A stretch of 64,000 nucleotides of DNA, taken from positions 1,922,001 through 1,986,000 of the forward strand of contig NZ_CP009518.1 of NCBI RefSeq assembly GCF_000970325.1. The letters are read 5' to 3'. The position numbers and the translations under genes are program-made. The stretch is from Methanococcoides methylutens MM1 (lineage in GTDB: Archaea; Halobacteriota; Methanosarcinia; Methanosarcinales; Methanosarcinaceae). Positions within the stretch are counted from its first letter, which is position 1. Every line of letters begins with the position of its first letter. The notes beneath the pieces are model-generated. The model did no database searches and had not been told where the DNA came from. It worked only from the letters and a program-made list of their open reading frames with translations. Positions 6,944 to 14,988 of this stretch are shown here, one piece after another.

Positions 6944-9139
6944 GTGACTATTTTGGTCCTGCTTGCAAAACCGGATGAAACTTTAATAGACCATACGGAA
7001 AATGCCCTTAAAGTTTTTAAGAGCATCAAGGAAACATATCCACAAGTCCCGGAAATCTGTGAAGTTCCTGATTTCTGGGAGCATCTTTTTTATGCAATAT
7101 TCTTTCATGATTTTGGGAAAGCAGCCGAAGGTTTCCAAAATGTGCTTATAAGCGATGCGAAATGGGACTATAGACATGAAATCCTTTCCGCAGGTTTTGT
7201 ATCAGGGTTAGAATATGAAAATAAACTGTTTAATGACGCCATCGCAATGGCAATTATTACACATCATAAGGATGTGCTTCTGCTAAGGGACAAATATCAA
7301 ACATATCCGAGGCGACTTGGAGAAAAAAGATATAATCAAAAATTACAGGAATTGGACTCCAACATTTTGGAATTGAGTGAAATTCAAAGTAGAATCCCTA
7401 GTCTAAGCAGGGAATATTTAGGTATTGAGCTAAAAAATTTTCAAATTATTGATTCAATTGAAAAACTGAGAGATTCATATAAAGAGGTTGTTTTACCTTA
7501 TTACAATCAATTTGAAGATAACGAATTAACCGCACTTCACGGTAGGTATGGTGTATTCCTTAAAGGATTTTTAACAGCTTGCGATCATCTCGCATCAGGA
7601 AGTAAATATGAAATTTTGAATGGAATTCAGGATATGAAAGCCATCTATGACTTCCCTGAAATGCGAAAGACCCAAAAAATAGCTTCCGAGACAATAGGTG
7701 ATGCTTTCTTAATTGCACCTACTGGGAGTGGAAAAACCGAAGCCTCACTGTTTTGGAGCAATTCAAATCAGAATAATAATAGATCAAAGCGCACTTTTTA
7801 TCTTCTTCCATATACAGCAAGTATCAATGCAATGTACAAACGTCTTCAGAGAGATTTCAAAGACCCCGATCTTGTAGGCATACAGCATGGAAAAGCACTG
7901 TATTATCTCTATAAAGCATTTGCAGAAGATGAAGACTATATTGAGTCTAAAAAGAAAGCCAAAGATATTAAGAATTTAACTAACAAGATATACAGACCAT
8001 ATAAGATATTAACTCCACACCAAATTCTCAAAGCCTTTTTTGGGGTTAAAGGTTTTGAGCAACGTCTCGCTGAAATGTCAAATGGCTTATTTATTATAGA
8101 TGAAATCCATGCCTATGATGCCCATACCACTGCTCTGATTCTTGAAACCTTCAAGATCTTGAAAACTAATTATAACGCTAACTTTTTGATTATGTCAGCA
8201 ACTTTACCTACTTTTCTAAAAGAGCTGTTCAAAAAGGAGCTTAAAATTACAAATGAGATAGCACTTAATGAAAGTGAATTAAAAGAGTTCACACGCCACA
8301 AAGTAAAGGTCTTAGAAAAAGATATTTTTGAAAATTTCGACCTGATTCGACAACAATTGGCTAACAACAAAAAAGTATTAGTTGTCTGCAATACGGTTTT
8401 TCAGGCCCAGAATATCTATAGCATACTTTCTGAGGGTGTGGATAAATCAAGGTTGCTCCATGGGAGATTTATGCTAAGGGATAGGGAAGAAATTGAAAAA
8501 GAACTGCAAGACCTAGATCTTCTCGTTGGTACTCAAGCAATAGAAGTCTCCCTTGACATCGATTACGATGTGTTATTTTCGGAACCTGCTCCTATTGACG
8601 CATTAATACAGAGATTTGGGAGAGTCAACAGAAAAGGATGGGAAGACAAAGTGCTTAAGCACGTCTATGTCTTTGAAGAAGGTTCTGAAAAAGACAAATT
8701 TGTTTATAAGAACCAGGAAATTATATCAAAAACTCTTGAGCTTTTAAGAGATACGGATGTTCTTGAAGAAAGCAGAATTCAAAAGTTTGTAGATGAGATC
8801 TATTCCAATGGTTATCAGGGTTCTGATTTGGATGATTTTGATAAAGTAATGAGAATTTTCCCTAGCTTCCTCAAGAATATTGTTCCTTTTATCAATAATA
8901 AGCGGAATGAAGAAGATTTTTATTCATTATACCAGTCTGTAGAAATCGTTCCTTTGCAATTTAAGCTTGAATATCTTGAGGAGATTGAAAATAAAAGGTA
9001 TTTTGAAGCAATGAAATACATCGTTACTATAAGTCTGGGCCAGTATCAAAAATTAAAGAGAGGAGAGCAGATCGAAAAAGATTCTGATATGCTCTTTGCT
9101 AATGTGGAATATGACAAAAGATTAGGACTTTTGCTATAA
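6944..9139 (+). CDS. cas3: CRISPR effector nuclease-helicase Cas3 (HD domain fused to SF2 helicase)
   Basis: Recruited to target DNA by Cascade, it unwinds and degrades the displaced strand. The protein has 731 residues. The N-terminal HD nuclease shows DHTENAL (about residue 16), FHDFGK (about 54), YRHE (about 76) and ITHH (about 103). The helicase core shows Walker A PTGSGKTEAS (about 260), motif II IIDEIHAYD (about 385), motif III MSATLP (about 417) and motif VI QRFGRVNRKG (about 555). All metal-binding and ATPase residues look intact, so interference could be functional. The GTG start leaves 17 bp after cas5 and no strong ribosome binding site. The stop codon lies inside the first, degenerate CRISPR repeat. 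Confidence 0.92.
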   Translation: MTILVLLAKPDETLIDHTENALKVFKSIKETYPQVPEICEVPDFWEHLFYAIFFHDFGKAAEGFQNVLISDAKWDYRHEILSAGFVSGLEYENKLFNDAIAMAIITHHKDVLLLRDKYQTYPRRLGEKRYNQKLQELDSNILELSEIQSRIPSLSREYLGIELKNFQIIDSIEKLRDSYKEVVLPYYNQFEDNELTALHGRYGVFLKGFLTACDHLASGSKYEILNGIQDMKAIYDFPEMRKTQKIASETIGDAFLIAPTGSGKTEASLFWSNSNQNNNRSKRTFYLLPYTASINAMYKRLQRDFKDPDLVGIQHGKALYYLYKAFAEDEDYIESKKKAKDIKNLTNKIYRPYKILTPHQILKAFFGVKGFEQRLAEMSNGLFIIDEIHAYDAHTTALILETFKILKTNYNANFLIMSATLPTFLKELFKKELKITNEIALNESELKEFTRHKVKVLEKDIFENFDLIRQQLANNKKVLVVCNTVFQAQNIYSILSEGVDKSRLLHGRFMLRDREEIEKELQDLDLLVGTQAIEVSLDIDYDVLFSEPAPIDALIQRFGRVNRKGWEDKVLKHVYVFEEGSEKDKFVYKNQEIISKTLELLRDTDVLEESRIQKFVDEIYSNGYQGSDLDDFDKVMRIFPSFLKNIVPFINNKRNEEDFYSLYQSVEIVPLQFKLEYLEEIENKRYFEAMKYIVTISLGQYQKLKRGEQIEKDSDMLFANVEYDKRLGLLL

Positions 9140-12100
9140 TCCCCATAAGGTCTGATTTTAATTGTCAGTTTATCGGATCTTGGGAATGATGTCCCAATTC
9201 ATTCAACCACCTCTGATTATTTTCCTTGCGATTTTTCAATCCCTCAAAGGTCTGATTTAAACATCCTGAGCGGTCTCGGTGTTGTAACTTTTGTGCTGTT
9301 TCAATCCCACTATGGTCTGATTTTTATGACGGCACAAATGCTTGATTGTGTTTACATGTTTTTTCAATCCCTATAAGGGCTGATTTTAACAGAATTTGTT
9401 GAAGGTTTAGGATTTGTTGTGATTTAATTTCAATCCCAATATGGTCTGATTTTAACGTATCATTGTGACACTTGCAGTGATTGGTTTTATCACATTTCAA
9501 TCCCACTATGGTTTGATTTTAACAATTGATACATAAAGCTGGTAAACCTGTAACTTGGGTGTTTCAATCCCTTATAGGTCTGATTTTAGCTACAGATATT
9601 GCAGCTGGTGCAGGAGATGCATTCGAATTTCAATCCCTCAAAGGCCTGATTTTAACTCTTCGGTACTCTAATCGCTACAACAGCCTTTGCGACATTTCAA
9701 TCCCACTATGGACTGATTTTAACTATCATGCTGGATACTACTGGAGATAATTGGTTCCCATTTCAATCCCTAAAAGGTCTGAGTTTAACTCTTAAGGCTA
9801 GAATGGGTATAGTTTACCCTGGAATCTTTCAATCCCAATATGGTCTGATTATGTCTAAATATTTTTGATTCTGCAGAGTTTGCCGCAACCTACTTTCAAT
9901 CCCTATAAGGACTTATTATAATCTTACAGTTGTTGCTGATGCTGTTACGATGGGTGTGTTTCGATCCCTAAAAGGTCTTATTTTAACTGAAACAATTCTA
10001 AAAGTAGTTTCAGGTCTGGCAATATTTCAAACCCACAATGGTCTGATTTTAACTGATGCCATAGTACAGACTCTGGATCGAAATGTCGGTTTTCAATCCC
10101 TATGAGGGCTGATTCAAGTTATCGTGGAGATCAATATAAACAAATCCGAGTGTGTCATTTCGATCCCCATAAGGTCTGAGTTTAATAGTAATCCGACTGA
10201 ACGGCCATGGCTTGAGTATGGTATTTTTCAATCCCTCAAAGGCCTGATTTTAATGCAGCACAGGAAATGCACAATGTAACAGCAATGTAATTTCAATCCC
10301 TACAAGGGCTGATTTTAATCCTCCATGCGTATGCAGCATATTTTCGCATAAGTTCATTTCAATCCCAATATGAGCTGAGTTTAACGATTTATGGTATGCG
10401 GAGATCTTCATTAGTGCAAGATTATTTCAATCCCAATGTGGTCTGATTCTAACTAAGTGATCCCATAAGATTCAAGAATCCTCCCACGATAGTCTGATTT
10501 TAACTACAGTCATTGCTTTTATAGCTTTGGAGACTGTGTCGTTTCAATCCCAATATGGTCTGATTTTAATATTTTGCTTCATTGGAATTGTCGATATGTA
10601 TGTCGGATTTCAATCCCAGTATGGTCTGATTTTAATGCCACAAGAGCTACAAGGAGTATTGCCCAATGTTTATTTCAATCCCACTATGGTCTGAGTTTAA
10701 CAGAAACAGCAACCGATATGCCGCGCGACTTGGGTACGTTTCAATCCCACTGTGGGCTGATTTTAAAGAGGCAGTGACGGCAAGTACAAAACTGTGCCAA
10801 ACTTATTTCAAACCCTCGGATGTCTGATTTCAACTTGCGACGCATACCTGATTCTTCTAAACCTTATCCGTTTCAATCCCATTATGGTCTGATTTTAATC
10901 CACCATGCGTATGCGACATATTTTCGCATGAGTTCATTTCAATCCCTACAAGGCCTGATTTTAACTGACTCCACAGCTTTGCGAGTGCGGTAAGATAAAG
11001 ATATTTCAATCCCAATGTGGTCTGATTTTAACTGGATTGAATTCATACAGATAACCTACAATATCGTGATTTCAATCCCCCAAAGGTCTGATTTTAACGA
11101 GAAGTCCTCGTTCCTGAATGGAGATGTATCTTCATTTCAATCCCACAATGGTCTGATTTTAATATAGTGGATGATTCTGGCGAGGCTCAAGAGGTTATGC
11201 TGTTTCAATCCCTCTAAGGGCTGAGTTAACACAGAGCTTAAGCTTGCAGGTGCAACGATGCCAGTATTTCAATCCCAGTATGGTCTGATTTTAAAATACT
11301 TCGACTCAGCTGCCTGCAAATGCCGTGGCGAATTTCAATCCCTTAAGGTTTGATTATAATAGTATCAGACGGTAACAATGTTCATTATTCACTTAAATTT
11401 CAATCCCTTAAAGGGCTGGTTTTAACGGGAGTGCTGACAACAAACGACAGCCTGACGATAGAGTTTCAATCCCAATATGGTCTGATTATAACAACTATAA
11501 CCGGGGAACCCGCACCTTATAATCCTCCATTTCAATCCCACTACGGTCTGATTTTTATTTATAACGGCGCAAATGCTTGATTGCGTTTACATGTTTTTTC
11601 AATACCTCATAGGGCTGATTTTAACCGTCACCGGAACATTTCAGGATGATGAGACAATCACATTTCAATCCCACTATGGTCTGATTTTAACGACGACCGA
11701 AATCATGACCGACACTATGGGTCAGTTATTTCAATCCCATTATGGGCTGATTTTAAACTATACTTATGCTAAGAGTTATCGCAACAGCAATTCTATTTCA
11801 ATCCCTGTAAGGCCTGATTTTAATTTAGGTGCAGGGCTGAAACACCCATATTCTTTTAAGTTTCAATCCCTATGAGGGCTGATTTTAACTCTTCGATACT
11901 CTGATCGCTACAACCGCCTTTGCGACATTTCAATCCCAATACAGTCTGATTTTAACATTATTCTATTACTTACGATAATGCAAGCATCACGGGAATTTCG
12001 ATCCCTCTAAGGGCTGAGTTAACAATCGGAGCTATTGACTTTGAAACTGGAGTCACCTTCTTTCAATCCCAATGTGGTCTGATTTTAACTAGTTACTACT

Positions 12101-12221
12101 CAACGCTTCAAATACCGTTTTCGAAATTTCAATCCCTATTAGGTCTGATTTTAACTCTGAAAACCTGTACACTCTACAACGTCGTTTTCGAATTTCAATC
12201 CCAGTATAGCCTGATTTTAAC
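9133..12221 (-). CRISPR. CRISPR array of about 48 units with variable but structure-conserving repeats
   Basis: I count 47 recognisable repeats of 29-30 bp plus one remnant (about 9199-9223); one further copy (about 10475-10504) is truncated. Apart from the two defective places, spacers are 33-38 bp. In plus-strand orientation the repeat is (R)TTTCAATCCC, then five variable bases, then GGnCTGATTTTAAC. The reverse complement starts GTTAAAATCAG and ends GGGATTGAAA(Y), which matches the usual crRNA orientation of Pyrococcus- and Haloferax-like repeats, so the minus strand is the sense strand. Ends are conserved; positions 12-16 vary strongly while bases 12 and 16 co-vary as a pair. The cas3-proximal end is the most decayed, consistent with a trailer end there. 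No leader-like AT-rich block is seen at either end. Confidence 0.95.
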
Positions 12222-12289
12222 CTTTGGAGTGCTAAAATTCATATTCCCGGTTATTTTCATCTGCATACTGCACTTTGAAAACTCCGCCA
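12222..12289. other. Short gap where the CRISPR leader would be expected
   Basis: Only 68 bp separate the last repeat from the stop of the minus-strand lipoprotein gene. On the minus strand I see no good TATA box, no A/T-rich leader and no terminator between that gene and the first leader-side repeat. Either the leader is lost, or array transcription comes by read-through from the surface-protein operon. Confidence 0.5.
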
Positions 12290-13720
12290 TCACTTAACGA
12301 TAACAGTACTGTTCATACTGTTCCATGGAGGGACAATGAAATTATACGTTCCTGCCTCCGTGAAGGTATAGCTGAACTCCATTCCGTAATTAATACTCTG
12401 TTCCTCCCAAAGACCATCTTCACTTATAACTTCAAATATGTACTTACTTTCCTCCTGCTCATTTCTCCAGATAACAGTGTCCCCTCTGTTGACCTCAAGA
12501 GTGTTAGGAATCGCAGCATATCTATCCAGCTTTATTACGTAGGCCTGAGACTCGATAACCTCACCGTTCTCATCATCAGGAACTTTTTCTTCACCGGTGA
12601 CCGTTATTACAGGTCTATTAGAGGTAGCCTGTGGGAAATCCATTTCTGCATCATTAGAATAGGTTGCTACAGTGGGCATAAGTTCAAATGTTCCCGGTTC
12701 ATTCGCCTGCAGTTTATAGAGGTAAATGATCCTTTCCTCATATTTGTCTATTAACATTGGACCGGCTTCTTCAAGAGTAATCTCCTGCAAGATGAAACCA
12801 GCAGGTTTCGGATCAGTGAAGCGAACATCTGTGGCTCTGCTATCCCCATCGTTCCTGACCACGACTGTGACCGTGACAATATCACCTTGTTCTACACTAT
12901 AGGAACTTACTTCCTTTGTGATTATTATTTCAGGTATACCTGAAAACTCTGCCTTATCATGACCACCATCAACTATCTTGTCCAGATAAACTTGGTCATC
13001 GTCCGTGATGGTTATGAATATAGTTGCCCTCGGAACGATCCCACCAGAAACGTAGTCTAAGGTTATCTCAATTGTTTCACCTTCTGCATCAAAAGAGAAT
13101 GAATCGCCTTCATTAAGCAGTTTGTCGTGGATCAGTTCACCTTGATCATATACTTTGAAAACACAGGTTTCGGCGTCAGCAAAAACTTCTGCCACATCAA
13201 TCACAACATTATTGATCTGGTATCCATCCCCTTCTTCTATATTTCCATTGAACAGGACATCTTTACCAGACACGGGATCTTCTACTGGATTTTCAACAGG
13301 GCCTTCTATTGGATCTTCAACAGGAGTTTCTACTGGATCTTCAACAGGAGTTTCTACTGAATCTTCAACAGGATTAGCAACATTTTCAGTACTAGTGTAT
13401 AGTGCAATCTGTGATTCAGCGTCAATCCATGAAACAACTCTTATATTACCTTCACTTGCTTCCACTTTGTACATAGCAGTTGGAGTTACCGTTTTCCCCC
13501 ATTCTTGACTAAGTTCGTCTGCTATTTCTGTTATTTCACTTTCCGACCAATATGTAATGGTGATCTTAGCATCAGGGTGCTCTTCCATAAATTGTTGAAC
13601 TTGTGGTAACGTTTCGAAAACAGTAGCAATATCATTTTCTTCAGCACAGCCTGACGCAAAAACAGCAATAAATATGAAAGTGATGGAGATGAGTAGTGTA
13701 CTTAGATTATTTTTAATCAT
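12290..13720 (-). CDS. Secreted lipoprotein with Pro/Glu repeat linker, CARDB/DUF11-like domain and cupredoxin-like C-terminus
   Basis: Membrane-anchored extracellular protein of unknown function, 476 residues. A signal peptide ends in the lipobox FASGC (Cys about 25). After about 90 residues comes a linker built of PVE(D/T)P repeats (about 118-148). Then follow a beta-rich region, a CARDB/DUF11-like segment (ITKEVSSYSVEQGDIVTVTVVV) and a C-terminal domain shaped like a plastocyanin (NTLEVNRGDTVIWRNE ... FTEAGTYNF). The usual copper ligands are absent: the first His is not present and the Cys/His of the C-terminal loop are replaced, leaving only a Met. It is the last gene of a three-gene minus-strand set and ends 68 bp from the array. 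Confidence 0.7.
   Translation of the reverse strand: MIKNNLSTLLISITFIFIAVFASGCAEENDIATVFETLPQVQQFMEEHPDAKITITYWSESEITEIADELSQEWGKTVTPTAMYKVEASEGNIRVVSWIDAESQIALYTSTENVANPVEDSVETPVEDPVETPVEDPIEGPVENPVEDPVSGKDVLFNGNIEEGDGYQINNVVIDVAEVFADAETCVFKVYDQGELIHDKLLNEGDSFSFDAEGETIEITLDYVSGGIVPRATIFITITDDDQVYLDKIVDGGHDKAEFSGIPEIIITKEVSSYSVEQGDIVTVTVVVRNDGDSRATDVRFTDPKPAGFILQEITLEEAGPMLIDKYEERIIYLYKLQANEPGTFELMPTVATYSNDAEMDFPQATSNRPVITVTGEEKVPDDENGEVIESQAYVIKLDRYAAIPNTLEVNRGDTVIWRNEQEESKYIFEVISEDGLWEEQSINYGMEFSYTFTEAGTYNFIVPPWNSMNSTVIVK
13275..13375. repeat. Short tandem repeat encoding the PVEDPVETP linker
   Basis: About four imperfect copies of a 24-bp unit (core CTTCAACAGGAGTTTCTAC) inside the lipoprotein gene. 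Copy number can change by slippage or recombination without shifting the frame, because the unit is a multiple of three. Confidence 0.6.
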
Positions 13721-13763
13721 AGATTGCCCCCCATTATATTACAATTCTCATTACACATAATCT

Positions 13764-14978
13764 TCACTCTCTTCCTTTCAAGAATGAGATTATTGTAACT
13801 AACACAACACCTGTTAAAAACACACTGAATCCAGGGATGGTATTGGATTCTGTTCCAGAATCATCTTCAACGTCCTCATTTTCAACGTATTCCTTGCTAA
13901 CTTCCTCTGATGGCAGTGTGCTGTCCATCACATTACCTTCTTCCACTACTGCGGATATAACAAAAGGTGAGAAGCCAGGGGTTCCCGCCTCAAAGTAGAC
14001 GTATTCACTGTCTTCGTCGATATTGATTGTAGAAAGCTGGTTCCATTTTCCATCACTATAGCGGTATAATGCAATGCTGGATGTGCCAATACCATTTTCA
14101 GAGAGCCATTCTTTACTTACCCTAAAGCCTATAACAGCATCTTCGATCTTGTCATCACCAAATGCCGCATTACCGACCCAGATATTCATGTTCTGATACA
14201 CGATGCCCGGAGCCGGAGAATCTACAAGCGTTGAAGTATCTTTTAGGATTTCAATCAGAGTACTGATCTGACCTGCGTTGGATACACCCTTAAACTGAAT
14301 ATAGACAATGTGACATTTTTCTTCACTGAAGTCGTATCTGGACAGCACTCCTGCAACGACATTAGAAGCTGCAGCATCTTTCACAAGAATATTCTCAAAA
14401 GCTTCACCAGTAGCACCTCCGCCACCGCCTCCACCACCGCCATTATTTGGAGAAGAAGGTTTTGTTGACTCTGATCTACTTTCACTCAATGAGATCATAA
14501 GTTCATAAAATCCGGTTTCAAAAGATGTGGTACTTTCGCCCCTCATGTCAATAGTTTCACTACCGGTATTCATTTTTACATTTTTATCGGAGGGGATGTT
14601 GTAAATATCCCATTGAATGGAAACATTCGAGTCTGCGGGTACATTAAGCATTAGAGTCCAACTATCAGCGTTCTCTCCTTTTATATCAGTTGCAAGTCGA
14701 GTTACAACTTCGTGATCACATGGGAAATAGGATTCAAGTGCATCTACCTGTGGAACAGGAGGTGCTGTCACATCTATATCTTTATCAAAGCCTTCTGTGG
14801 CATTCTCACTAACACCAAAGGTGCATACATAGATAGCAGGTGGAGGTGGGGGACTTGTTGTATTATCGGAATGTGGAAAAGAAGTTATGTAAATATCAGA
14901 ATTCCATGAAGCTGTTGCACTACAACTAAAAAATAAAATGAAGAGGATCATACCTAATGCAAGTTTTTTTACTGACAT
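13764..14978 (-). CDS. PGF-pre-PGF domain surface protein with PGF-CTERM anchor
   Basis: Cell-surface protein expected to be processed by archaeosortase A at its C-terminus. The start chosen is the ATG giving MSVKKLALG, with AAAGGTG just upstream and a signal peptide ending near ATASWN; a longer frame exists but lacks these. The middle has a poly-Pro segment, a beta-rich region and a Gly9 linker ending in GATGE. The PGF-pre-PGF domain follows (about 200-345; it includes VVAGVLSRYDFSEEK and GTPGFSPFVISA). The C-terminus is an acidic spacer, then IPGFSVFLTGVVLVTIISFL and a basic tail, the PGF-CTERM signal. It begins 10 bp after the large surface protein gene and is clearly in the same operon. 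Function is unknown. Confidence 0.8.
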   Translation of the reverse strand: MSVKKLALGMILFILFFSCSATASWNSDIYITSFPHSDNTTSPPPPPAIYVCTFGVSENATEGFDKDIDVTAPPVPQVDALESYFPCDHEVVTRLATDIKGENADSWTLMLNVPADSNVSIQWDIYNIPSDKNVKMNTGSETIDMRGESTTSFETGFYELMISLSESRSESTKPSSPNNGGGGGGGGGATGEAFENILVKDAAASNVVAGVLSRYDFSEEKCHIVYIQFKGVSNAGQISTLIEILKDTSTLVDSPAPGIVYQNMNIWVGNAAFGDDKIEDAVIGFRVSKEWLSENGIGTSSIALYRYSDGKWNQLSTINIDEDSEYVYFEAGTPGFSPFVISAVVEEGNVMDSTLPSEEVSKEYVENEDVEDDSGTESNTIPGFSVFLTGVVLVTIISFLKGRE

Positions 14979-14988
14979 GATCACACCT

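Noticed and set aside
9324-11875. Open frames across the array (for example 9526-9750, 10574-10777, 11350-11580, 11573-11875) with repeated FQSHYGLIL-like peptides
   Set aside because: They are translations of the repeat units; the frame is kept by chance because unit lengths are often near 66 bp. There is no start signal and no protein-like composition between the repeats.
9133-12221. Plus-strand orientation of the array, as a tail of the cas operon
   Set aside because: The reverse complement gives the usual GTTAAAAT start and ATTGAAA handle, the wobble pairs work only on the minus strand, and the decayed end is next to cas3.
9133-12221. Repeat variation as sequencing error
   Set aside because: Variation is confined mainly to five central positions, pairs compensate, spacing is regular, and neighbouring genes are free of frameshifts.
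12275-12754. 159-aa plus-strand frame opposite the lipoprotein gene
   Set aside because: Shadow of the minus-strand gene, which has a signal peptide, lipobox and domain structure.
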